Origin: Methylococcales bacterium
GTDB taxonomy: Bacteria > Pseudomonadota > Gammaproteobacteria > Methylococcales > Methylomonadaceae
Assembly: GCA_026398895.1 (NCBI GenBank)
Contig: JAPLRZ010000036.1
Location: forward strand, 53,225 to 117,224
Direction of reading: 5' to 3'
DNA: 64,000 bases
Position numbers and translations under genes: made by a program. Positions 34,094-42,409 of this stretch are shown here, in pieces; position 1 is the stretch's first letter, and every line of letters begins with the position of its first letter. The notes under the pieces are model-generated. The model saw nothing but the letters and a program-made list of their open reading frames with translations. It ran no database searches and had not been told where the DNA came from.

Positions 34094-35635
34094 TTAAAAA
34101 GACAGTTGAAAGCGCGTTGCAAACACTTGTTCAGCATTACGGTTTTGATTTACCAAACCGCCACCACCAGCAAAATGTACATTTTCATAATCGGCGCGAA
34201 TTAGGGCGTTACTGTTAAGAATCCAGTTTGCACCCACTGTCCACGCACGGGCTGCGCCAGCCGAGCTATTTGGGTTAATGAATAAGAAGGTGTTGTTATC
34301 TATATTCATTTCAGTCCAACGGGCAGCCAGTTGTAACGCGCCCCATGTTCCGTTTAACGGATCGAATTTTTGAATTGGTTTAATTGCACCAAAACTATTG
34401 TCTTCACCTGTGACAACATAAGACGCTAACACTTGCCACGCTTTGTTGTTTTGTTTGATAACCGCGTTTCTACCCGCGCTGGTTGTTCCTGCTAGACGTT
34501 GTGATGACAGTGCATATTCACCCATTAAGCCAAAAGGTCCTGCGTACCAATAGGCTTGTGGATAGATACGATAAGCACCGCCGTCAGCCACAGGCGCGGC
34601 TGCACCCGTTCTGATAGTGTTGGCGTAATTTAGATAAGTGTTGCGTCCAATCGGTGTGGCTTGATTTTTAAGAGCTTGCCCGTTAGCATTGGAAAAACTA
34701 CCTGCAACCCCGAATCCTAGACCTTCTGCCCAAGAATACCCCGTGTGTTGAAATGGCTGTGCAAAAACACGCGCCACAAATTCTTTATTGTCATTGGTAT
34801 CCGCTGCGTTATTATTGGGACTACCGTCATCCCCCGATCCATTAAACGCACCTATTTGATAAGTCAGTTGGTTTTTAGTATCAATCGGTCCTGCCACTTT
34901 TTCGGCTTTATGTCCTGTAAAATCAAAGCCACCATGTAACTGAACACCGACATCCCGATTGCTTGCTAAATACGTTGGAAACGCACGTTCTAAGAACGTA
35001 CCATCAGAGTCACCTTGCAAGCGTTCAAGACTGATTGCGGGCTTGAATTTACCGACCAATAAACTGGCAGCAGGGTGGTAGGCATAATCAATATAGGCAT
35101 CGGGGATAATATTGCCGCTTGCCGCGAAGTCAGGCATAATTTTGAAAAATATATCTTTAAAGACATAACCTTCAATCCAAACTCGCGCTTGTTTAAGATC
35201 AAAAGTATCAGTCAACTTGCCATTGTCTTCAGAAAAAGTTCTGTTATCAACTTGCGCCGCGCCGCGTATTCTCAGTTGGTGCGCTTTATCTGCTGAGGTG
35301 ATTTTAAAACCACCGTCACCCGCTTCAAGTATCGGGGCTTTTTTGTTGTTGGCGGTTGTTACTTCATCCTGCACTTCCAGCTTACGTTCCAAGGTATTAA
35401 TTTTGCTGTTGAGTTTTTCAACCTCAGGTGTGGCTGTAGCAACAGAGGGGGCTTTATTATTAGCGGCTTCAAATTTTTCTAACCGACTTTCCAAGTTTTC
35501 AAACTTTTTTAATCGACTTTCTAATTCGTGAATACGTTGCTCCAACGCTTTGCTATCAGCCGCGTGAGCAGTGGGAATACCGATTAACGCAAGATTAATC
35601 GCGCTTAATAACGCAGTGCGTTGGAAATTTTTCAT
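34094..35635 (-). CDS. OprP/OprO-like outer-membrane porin with coiled-coil N terminus
   Basis: The 513-residue protein has a signal peptide ending PTAHAADS, a heptad coiled coil at about 30-95 (ALEQRIHELESRLKKFENLE), then a 16-stranded-type barrel domain (FDLKQARVWIEGYVFKDIFFKI, LLVGKFKPAISLERLQGD) ending in FATRFQLSF with terminal Phe. The family was named for phosphate selectivity, but the neighbouring sulfate-binding protein makes sulfate a more likely substrate here. AGAGG precedes the ATG. Confidence 0.87.
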   Translation of the reverse strand: MKNFQRTALLSAINLALIGIPTAHAADSKALEQRIHELESRLKKFENLESRLEKFEAANNKAPSVATATPEVEKLNSKINTLERKLEVQDEVTTANNKKAPILEAGDGGFKITSADKAHQLRIRGAAQVDNRTFSEDNGKLTDTFDLKQARVWIEGYVFKDIFFKIMPDFAASGNIIPDAYIDYAYHPAASLLVGKFKPAISLERLQGDSDGTFLERAFPTYLASNRDVGVQLHGGFDFTGHKAEKVAGPIDTKNQLTYQIGAFNGSGDDGSPNNNAADTNDNKEFVARVFAQPFQHTGYSWAEGLGFGVAGSFSNANGQALKNQATPIGRNTYLNYANTIRTGAAAPVADGGAYRIYPQAYWYAGPFGLMGEYALSSQRLAGTTSAGRNAVIKQNNKAWQVLASYVVTGEDNSFGAIKPIQKFDPLNGTWGALQLAARWTEMNIDNNTFLFINPNSSAGAARAWTVGANWILNSNALIRADYENVHFAGGGGLVNQNRNAEQVFATRFQLSF

Positions 35636-35831
35636 AGTTTTAGCCTCTTAAGTAAGTGAAGGTTTTTTAGCCTTCTTTCTTGTTGAGGCACATCATAAAC
35701 AGCTAGCTATTTTTAATAAAACGATGATATTCGATAGCACTATTCAATAATTAGATATAGAGCTAACGCACAATAAAACGATTATAAAACCGTTCGCGCT
35801 AAGTTTTGTCTAAGAACGAACGGAAAAATCC

Positions 35832-38800
35832 TTAACTGTGGGCAGTAATGGCGTGTGTGTTGAGTTTTAATAGGCGTTGTAAGATTTCTGCGTCGGTCAT
35901 TTCTGGCGTGTAATCATTCCAACCGTAAGCGTTAGCAACGGCTTTATCGAGAGCGTGGTGGGCGGTGTTTAACCACGCAGGTCTAGCGTTGTAGAGGTTA
36001 GTAAGTGTACGTTTTTTCAACAGGTCTTCAAATCCCGCTTTGGCTTTTGGGCGTTGGGGGAAACCTGCTTTCTCTTCTTCTGGGGTAATAATCCACTGCA
36101 CCCATTCCGTTGGATTAAGCCAGTTTTCGCGCAGTTGGTTGAGTTTAAAGGCGGCTTCGGCTATGGCGTTGGCGTGGGCAAGTGTGTCTGGATGAGTGAC
36201 AGGCGCGGGTAGTGGGGAGTCAAAACTCATGCGTTTTGATTCCTGATTATTCGCGGTGTCGGCTGGGGTTAAGCCTGTTGGAAACGGGAAGGTGTCAAAG
36301 CAGGTGGTCGGAGTGTAGCGTGGACGGTCTTCTAGTGATGTGCCTAATCCTAACGCCCATAGTTCGTGAAAGCGGGAATGAAGTATGCCGAAAGTGGTGT
36401 CATCGGCACGGGCGATAACAATAGCAGCGTTTTCAGGGGTTTTTATTTCAGGTAGCCAAACAAAAAGCCTATATTTGGAAACCATTGGTGTCGCTATAAA
36501 CCGTTTTAAGCCGTTAATAGCGTTGTTCATGGCGGGTCTTGGACGCTCATGTAACCAGTAATCTTTTTGTAATTTTTCTTCGCGTTTTTCCATTCTTTTG
36601 GGTTTCACTTCTTTTTCAACCCAGTCAAATGGCATTTCAAATAAGCAAGCTTCCTCTTTGCTCATGCCTGTAAAGTCAATAACATACTGCCCTCTATCTC
36701 TTGAGGTAATATCTTTGGCGTTAGAATAAGGTCGAATAACTTTGCTATTGGGTAAATTATGGGGGTTTGGTAATGTCAGCCATTTTCTGGCAATATTGCC
36801 GTCAATATCAAAAGCCCCGTTCATTTTAAAACCCGAATACGCGGTATCAATATTTTCTTGTAACGACTTGGCAATGGATAAATCCATGCCCACTTCACCG
36901 TTTCCTGCCGTTAAATCAGTATGAATCAAGGCAACAGCTTGACCGTTTAGGCGCATCGGGGTTGCAACGTTAAGCCGTTCGTGCTGAGCTTGTCGAAGCA
37001 TGGACGGCTTAACGTTGCTGGTTTCGGATTTTTCCATTAGTCCTTCGACAAGCTCAGGACGAACGGAAAAATCTGTTGTATCAATAACAGTTTTAGAGGG
37101 TGCGTTGGAGTACAAACCTAGGTTTGTACTCCTGTTATCACCAAAACACACCAACGACACCCGTACCGCTGTGCCGTTATCAAACCAGTTTTCATCCGAC
37201 CACGCTTCAAAAATGGGGTGGGTTTTACAAATATTATCCAACACGGTGCGATTCGCGCCGCCGCGTATGGAGTTGGTAGACACAAATCCCGCTACTTTGG
37301 TTTTTCCTTGTTCAATGTGTACTCGCGCTTTATCAAACCAGTAGCAGACTAAATCAGCGTTACCTGAAATTCTACCTGCATAACAAGAACGCAACGTTTT
37401 CATGTAAGTTTCGCCAAGTTCTTTAAGTTGAAATCGTTGCCCCAAAAACGGCGGATTACCAATAATTACATCCGCCGCCGCCCATTGTGCTTCTGTGCCG
37501 TCTTCATTAATAAGCGCGTCTCGATGTTCAATACCACTCAAACTACGCAAAATCGGATTTTTAGTCAGCGGTTTACCGTTGCGGGTACACCATTGAATAT
37601 CCCCAATCCACACGGTGACACGCGCTAATTCAGCGGCGTATTCGTTGGTTTCTATGCCTAAAACATTTTGCGTTCCCGTGCCAATCAGAATTTTTTTCTC
37701 AAAACCTAATTGTTCAGCGTCTAATTGAGCGCGGTGTTCTACATCTTTTAACGCGTGTAAAGCCAAATAAAGAAAATTGCCCGACCCACAGGCGGCATCC
37801 AATACCCGAAAATCGTGCAGTTCGTTCAGGTAATTTTGATACGCCGCTAACGCTATTTTGTAGTCATCGGATTTTTTGGCTTTGCCCTGCGCGTGTTGCA
37901 AAACGGCTTTAACGTCTTGCCATTTTGCGCTTAAGGGCTTGATAATCAGCGGTTCAATGAGTTTATTAATGGTGGCGGCATCGGTGTAATGTGCGCCCAA
38001 TTGCGCACGACAGTTCGGATCAAGTCCTCGCTCAAACAGGGTGCCAAAAATAGTGGGGTCTATGGCTCGCCAATCTAATTCCTCAGCCGCTCGGTATAGC
38101 CGACCCACTTCATCCAGCGTTAATTCAGGAATATCAATAACATTAAACAAGCCGCCATTAAACCACGCAATATCATCACTGCCATAAAGCCCGTCTTTTT
38201 TCTGCATGGCGGTGAATAAATTTTGCAGACAACGCAGGGCTTTAGGCGGATTAATGCGTGAGACTTTTAAAAGATTGGCAAAAATACGGCTGTCTTCGGT
38301 CGGGCTGTTGTGTAATAAGCCTTCGTCTTCGGCAAACATACAAAAAATGCACTGGGTTAAAAAATGCGCGACCACTTGCGGTTTGATACCGCGCTGTCGC
38401 ATGATGTCCGCTATCTTGGAAAATTTTTCTGCGGCTTCGGCAGTAATCGCGGCGTTGGATTTTGTGGGCTTGAGTTTGTCGGGGTCAGTAAAAACCCAAC
38501 GTAAAATTTGCAGGTTTTTAGTTTCGCTAATGTCTGATAAGCGAATAGTGCGCGGTTCATCGGGATAGCCACGAAAGGCGGTATGAATTTCAATGCGTTC
38601 ACGGTCACAGACAATCAGCAACGGTGGATTGCCCAGATTTCCTGAATATTCGCGTAGTTGTGCCAGTGCTTTTTTGAGATTGCTGTTGGGCTTTTTGTTT
38701 TCCCAACCAAAATGATCGCGCTTCCATACATCTGCCCAGCCTTGTGTGCCACTGTCTTTTATCGCACCTTTTTCGTAGCAAAAATCAGCGGAACTACGCG

Positions 38801-38909
38801 GCTTGTCGATGTTTAATAGTTCACATAAATCTTCGATAAAACCTTGTGCGCCTGCGCGTTCGGTAAGGTCGTTTTCAGTCCACGTTTGAATGAATTTTTC
38901 GGGAGTCAT
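35832..38909 (-). CDS. Single-chain type IIG/IIL-like restriction-modification enzyme
   Basis: This 1025-residue protein combines nuclease, methylase and recognition parts. The N-terminal PD-(D/E)xK motif is D60...E70-x-K72 (WADVWKRDHFGWENKK). The SAM site DAACGSGNFLYLAL is near residue 370 and the catalytic NPPF near residue 486 (N6-adenine type). A C-terminal target-recognition region follows. The layout matches MmeI-like enzymes. Residues about 592-647 are encoded by dispersed palindromic repeats inserted in frame just before the recognition region. The last residues and stop codon (TAHS) also fall in repeat-like sequence (ACTGCCCACAGTTAAGG). Activity is therefore uncertain. Confidence 0.85.
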   Translation of the reverse strand: MTPEKFIQTWTENDLTERAGAQGFIEDLCELLNIDKPRSSADFCYEKGAIKDSGTQGWADVWKRDHFGWENKKPNSNLKKALAQLREYSGNLGNPPLLIVCDRERIEIHTAFRGYPDEPRTIRLSDISETKNLQILRWVFTDPDKLKPTKSNAAITAEAAEKFSKIADIMRQRGIKPQVVAHFLTQCIFCMFAEDEGLLHNSPTEDSRIFANLLKVSRINPPKALRCLQNLFTAMQKKDGLYGSDDIAWFNGGLFNVIDIPELTLDEVGRLYRAAEELDWRAIDPTIFGTLFERGLDPNCRAQLGAHYTDAATINKLIEPLIIKPLSAKWQDVKAVLQHAQGKAKKSDDYKIALAAYQNYLNELHDFRVLDAACGSGNFLYLALHALKDVEHRAQLDAEQLGFEKKILIGTGTQNVLGIETNEYAAELARVTVWIGDIQWCTRNGKPLTKNPILRSLSGIEHRDALINEDGTEAQWAAADVIIGNPPFLGQRFQLKELGETYMKTLRSCYAGRISGNADLVCYWFDKARVHIEQGKTKVAGFVSTNSIRGGANRTVLDNICKTHPIFEAWSDENWFDNGTAVRVSLVCFGDNRSTNLGLYSNAPSKTVIDTTDFSVRPELVEGLMEKSETSNVKPSMLRQAQHERLNVATPMRLNGQAVALIHTDLTAGNGEVGMDLSIAKSLQENIDTAYSGFKMNGAFDIDGNIARKWLTLPNPHNLPNSKVIRPYSNAKDITSRDRGQYVIDFTGMSKEEACLFEMPFDWVEKEVKPKRMEKREEKLQKDYWLHERPRPAMNNAINGLKRFIATPMVSKYRLFVWLPEIKTPENAAIVIARADDTTFGILHSRFHELWALGLGTSLEDRPRYTPTTCFDTFPFPTGLTPADTANNQESKRMSFDSPLPAPVTHPDTLAHANAIAEAAFKLNQLRENWLNPTEWVQWIITPEEEKAGFPQRPKAKAGFEDLLKKRTLTNLYNARPAWLNTAHHALDKAVANAYGWNDYTPEMTDAEILQRLLKLNTHAITAHS
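36966..37132. repeat. Composite palindromic repeat inside the type IIG gene
   Basis: Three modules are stacked: AACGTTAAGCCGTTC / GGACGGCTTAACGTT with an AGCTTGTCGAAGCA core, TCCTTCGACAAGCTCAGGAC, and GGAGTACAAACC / GGTTTGTACTCC. All are repeat families also found between genes. Together they add about 56 codons without a stop, giving peptides such as VRPELVEG and LRQAQHERLN. Confidence 0.88.
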
Positions 38910-38984
38910 GAATAATTTGCTTGGTTGTAGCCTACAACGTTGGATTGCGAAAAAAACGCCGCTTGAAAGGATGTTATAGCTAAC

Positions 38985-39110
38985 CGTGAATAAAATGATT
39001 ACAAAACCGTTCGCACTGAGCTTGTCGAAGTGTGAATGTGGTTCGACTGTTCGACAAGCTCACAGCTCACCACGAACGGCATCATTTTATTGTGCTTTAG
39101 CTATACGCCG
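38985..39110. repeat. Long inverted copy of the 1888-2003 repeat
   Basis: About 110 bp (TTCGACAAGCTCAG core plus flanks TATAGCTAAAG and ATAAAATGAT) match 1888-2003 with few differences, in opposite orientation. The remaining gap up to 39165 shows no gene. Confidence 0.88.
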
Positions 39111-39165
39111 CTGCTAACTAAAATGTTAAAAATATATAGTCAGCTACTTATCTATAATAGCTGGG

Positions 39166-40170
39166 TTATATGACGAATACTTCACCACCACAATTACGCG
39201 CACTGGCGGTGACAAAGCTCAAATTACTCATGTCTGCAAATTTTTGGCGAGCTTGTTCGGTTATTGATTCGGCTAAGGCAACACCATCAATGGCACAAAA
39301 ACCCGTTGGTCCCCATGAGGTTTGCCCAATCGCTACCGCGCCTTGCTGTTGTAACCAGTGCATGGCTTGGGTAACTTCGGGGCTGGTAAATACCCCGCCT
39401 TGTGCAGAGGCAAAATGTTCACCGACTGATTGTTGTAATTGACTGATGACTTCACCAAAACGCACAATGTCATTTTCGGCTAATGCGGGTAAACCTTGCA
39501 TTAATAATAAATAGCACAAACGGGCGGCTTCTTGTTGTGGAAAAGGCGGTAGTTTTTTAAAGGCTTCAACTTCCTGATGTCCGTGTAAGCCTTGACCGCG
39601 TTCATCAAACACTAAAATAAATCGCCATTGCTCAGGTATATCAAAATGCGCCAACACGGGTGGAATAATAGTATTTTCACCTCGTCCACCATCGACCACT
39701 AATCCGCCTTGCTCAAAAATGCCGATGCCAATACCTGAGCGTAAGCCTCTGTCCATCAAAGAGGCAATCTCACGCACGCTAAGTTTTAAGTCGTAAAGCA
39801 CATTTAATGCTGAGCCAATTGCTAAGGACATTTGCGTACCCGAACCTAAGCCGATATGTTCAGGAATTGCTGATTCAATGTGAATGTTGACTTTATCAGA
39901 AACATTAAGTGCTTTGCATAACATACTGAGACACTGGTCAGCGCGTTGTGCTGACGCGCCAGTAATGCTGCGTTGTTCGGCGGAAGTGACGGATAAGCGG
40001 GTGGCGTGTTCGTTCAGTGCCACGCCGATACTACCAAAATGACGACCCAGTGAGCCGCTTAAATCAATAAATCCCATGTGTAATCGAGCGGGGGCAATTA
40101 CGGAGATGGTAGACGCTGGTATCATTTGGTTGTTGGTTTGTGGTGCTGAAAAATTGTCAGAATTATACAT
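39166..40170 (-). CDS. Beta-ribofuranosylaminobenzene 5'-phosphate synthase
   Basis: This enzyme joins p-aminobenzoate-type substrate and phosphoribosyl pyrophosphate with loss of CO2, the first committed step of (tetrahydro)methanopterin synthesis. The 334-residue GHMP-like protein has VIAPARLHMGFIDL, IPEHIGLGSGTQMSLAIG (glycine-rich loop), RSGIGIGIFEQGGLVVDGG and GQTSWGPTGFC. AGAGAG lies upstream of the ATG. It is the strongest marker in the window for H4MPT-dependent C1 metabolism. It forms an apparent operon with the HAD phosphatase and nucleotidyltransferase genes upstream. Confidence 0.9.
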   Translation of the reverse strand: MYNSDNFSAPQTNNQMIPASTISVIAPARLHMGFIDLSGSLGRHFGSIGVALNEHATRLSVTSAEQRSITGASAQRADQCLSMLCKALNVSDKVNIHIESAIPEHIGLGSGTQMSLAIGSALNVLYDLKLSVREIASLMDRGLRSGIGIGIFEQGGLVVDGGRGENTIIPPVLAHFDIPEQWRFILVFDERGQGLHGHQEVEAFKKLPPFPQQEAARLCYLLLMQGLPALAENDIVRFGEVISQLQQSVGEHFASAQGGVFTSPEVTQAMHWLQQQGAVAIGQTSWGPTGFCAIDGVALAESITEQARQKFADMSNLSFVTASARNCGGEVFVI

Positions 40171-40181
40171 GAAGCTCTCTG

Positions 40182-40844
40182 TTAAGCGCGGAGTGATTCT
40201 AACACTTGAAATAAATTAAAGTGCATGGCATCACAGTGTTCAAGGGTTAGCGGATTTATCGGTGCATTTGATGGCACATATACGGAAAAAGCCCCCGCTA
40301 GCTTAGCGGCAACGATACCTGTATGCGAATCTTCTAAGACTAAACAGTGCTGAATAGGCACTTGCAAGTAATCCGCCGCTTTTAAAAATATATCGGGTGC
40401 AGGTTTACTGTGTTCAACATTGTCACGGCTAATGATGGTAGTAAAGCTATCGGCTAATCCCGCCAGTTCAAGACATTCAAGTGCATTAGCGGTGCGGCTA
40501 TTGGTGGCTAAGCAATAGGGCAATTGTTGTTCAATAATAAATGCCAGTAACTCGTTAAAACCGTGTTTTATGGCAATGCCGTTGCGATTAATATGCTTAC
40601 GCCATTGGCTTGTTGCCGTTTGATTAAACTGTTGCAGGTCAAAATCATCACCACATTCAGTCAATAATTTTTCTTTTATCGCCTGACCATTAAGCCCAGA
40701 TAAAGAATAACAAAACGCATCGGATAATGTGTAGCCCAGCATTGCCGCCGCCTGTTGCCACGCTATAAAATATGTCGCTTCGGTATCCAATACTAAACCA
40801 TCCATATCAAAAATGACGGCGGAAAAATTGGCTATTTTGAGCAT
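40182..40844 (-). CDS. HAD-superfamily phosphatase (beta-phosphoglucomutase-like)
   Basis: The 220-residue HAD hydrolase has motif I FDMDGLVLDTE, motif II LATNSRTANALE, a Lys in EHSKPAPDIF and motif III LVLEDSHTGIVAAKLAG, with a helical C1 cap. The substrate is a small phosphorylated metabolite not determinable here. It overlaps the nucleotidyltransferase gene upstream by 13 bp and is 11 bp from beta-RFAP synthase. This suggests a phosphatase step linked to pterin or sugar phosphates, by position only. Confidence 0.88.
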   Translation of the reverse strand: MLKIANFSAVIFDMDGLVLDTEATYFIAWQQAAAMLGYTLSDAFCYSLSGLNGQAIKEKLLTECGDDFDLQQFNQTATSQWRKHINRNGIAIKHGFNELLAFIIEQQLPYCLATNSRTANALECLELAGLADSFTTIISRDNVEHSKPAPDIFLKAADYLQVPIQHCLVLEDSHTGIVAAKLAGAFSVYVPSNAPINPLTLEHCDAMHFNLFQVLESLRA

Positions 40845-41767
40845 TGCATTACTTTAATATATTCGCCGTGTGCTTCTCGACTTGAACCCACTACGATGCG
40901 TTTAACACCTTGTGAATTTTGTTCCACTAAGCCAGACACTTCAACCATTTCACCCGTCACTGCTTGCCCTGTGTAAGTAGCGGTAAAACTCACCACTGAA
41001 TCGATGTGCGGATGATTGAGCTTGAATTCAGCGGGATAATCAAAAGCTGCTGTGTCATCAAGCACTTGCGCTTGCAAGGTCATTGCACCACATTTTTGAT
41101 AAATAGTAGCTGGCGAATCACACGGATTAATCAGACTGACATCAAATTTACGCCCGTTAATCAGAGCTTTATTCAGTTTACGCTGTTCATGCCAGACATA
41201 ATCGGCAAAACTGAGATCACAATCACGGCGTTGATAAGAGTCTTGCCAGTCTTGCTCATGTAGGTCTTGTAGGGTGTTTTGTGTAATTAGTTCACGCACT
41301 AATTCGCGGCAATGTTGAAAAACGCCACGTTCATAACACACTAAATCAATATCAGAGCTGTGTTGTTGCGCACCGATTAATAGCGAACCCGTTACGCCGC
41401 AGTGCGTTAAATCCAAACCGTATGTTTGTAATAAGCGACACAGTGCAATTAAATCTTGCTCAATTGCATCGGGTTGTTCCATGTGCAGAATAGCTTGCAA
41501 GCGGTGTTTAGGTTGATGATGTTGACTAATACGTTCTACGGGGACAGCGTGAAGATGCGCATCTAACACAGGGGAATAATATAGATAGTCGGGATAGTGC
41601 TGTTGCAAAAAAAGATTCGCCTCGTCAGTGGCGTATTTTTTTTGCCCTGTTTTTCCACGCACATAACGTAAAAAACACAGCACTTTATTCTGTTCTAGGT
41701 TTTGAGCGACGACAGCAAAAACTAACTTTTCAGCAGTTTCGATAAAATCTTTGGCGAGAAACATCAT
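40832..41767 (-). CDS. Nucleotidyltransferase-fold protein in the beta-RFAP synthase operon
   Basis: The 311-residue protein has a Pol-beta-like nucleotidyltransferase signature, GSLLIGAQQHSSDIDLV (GS followed by DxD), at about 145-160. N-terminal beta-rich and C-terminal OB-like (SFTATYTGQAVTGEMVEVSG) regions are not recognised. First gene of the three-gene operon. Its partner substrate is unknown. Confidence 0.72.
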   Translation of the reverse strand: MMFLAKDFIETAEKLVFAVVAQNLEQNKVLCFLRYVRGKTGQKKYATDEANLFLQQHYPDYLYYSPVLDAHLHAVPVERISQHHQPKHRLQAILHMEQPDAIEQDLIALCRLLQTYGLDLTHCGVTGSLLIGAQQHSSDIDLVCYERGVFQHCRELVRELITQNTLQDLHEQDWQDSYQRRDCDLSFADYVWHEQRKLNKALINGRKFDVSLINPCDSPATIYQKCGAMTLQAQVLDDTAAFDYPAEFKLNHPHIDSVVSFTATYTGQAVTGEMVEVSGLVEQNSQGVKRIVVGSSREAHGEYIKVMQCSK

Positions 41768-41843
41768 AATGGTGGTTGAATGATTTTCGTAGCCAGTAGT
41801 TTACCCGTTGATTGTTTCAATTGGGTTATTCGACTGCCATTAA

Positions 41844-42398
41844 CTACCACATTAAATCATCTGGCACTGCATAAGCGGCATAAGGGTCGTCTGGCTGTTC
41901 AATTTTTGTTGTTATCACTTCATTGTGTACCAGCACGCTGTTCATATCACGCTCGCTGATTTTTTGCGCTACTTCTGCGGAAACTACTTCGTAGTTTTTG
42001 GCTAATTTTACGATGGCTAGTTTTCCGTTAATCAATTGCGCCCGCATGATTTCTGACACATACAAAGTTTTGACTTTGTTATCGTCATTAAAACGGTAAG
42101 CAACTCCATCTTCATCTCTGAGCTGTTTGTTCTGTTCGATTAGTTGCTTAACTTGGGCAAGTAGCTGTTTTTTGTGTTCTTGTTGCTGGCGTTGTTGATT
42201 CAGTTCAATATCTTTTGCCAGTTGTTCTGCCCGCGCTTTTTGTGCCAATTCTTTGGCTTCATCCGCCACTACGACATTATTTTTGCGGTGCAGTTGTTCT
42301 TGTTTGTGTTTATCGGATTTGACGCTTTTGGCTTTTGCCGAACTGACTAAACCCGATTTTAATAATTGCTCTTGTAACGATAATTTTTGTTTGCTCAT
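41844..42398 (-). CDS. DUF2058-family protein (YaiL-like)
   Basis: The 184-residue protein starts MSKQKLSLQEQLLKSGLV, typical of DUF2058. A Lys/Gln-rich coiled coil (AQKARAEQLAKDIELNQQRQQ) and the C-terminal domain YRFNDDNKVKTLYVSE...NGKLAIVKL...YEVV follow. The ATG at 42398 with AAGGA is preferred to an upstream in-frame start at 42437. Function unknown; it follows lysA by 11 bp. Confidence 0.85.
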   Translation of the reverse strand: MSKQKLSLQEQLLKSGLVSSAKAKSVKSDKHKQEQLHRKNNVVVADEAKELAQKARAEQLAKDIELNQQRQQQEHKKQLLAQVKQLIEQNKQLRDEDGVAYRFNDDNKVKTLYVSEIMRAQLINGKLAIVKLAKNYEVVSAEVAQKISERDMNSVLVHNEVITTKIEQPDDPYAAYAVPDDLMW

Positions 42399-42409
42399 CG
42401 TGGGCTTCC

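Noticed and set aside
34094..35635. Phosphate uptake role for the OprP-like porin
   Set aside because: No 11-bp phased GTCAT sites were found upstream, and the neighbours handle sulfate and cysteine.
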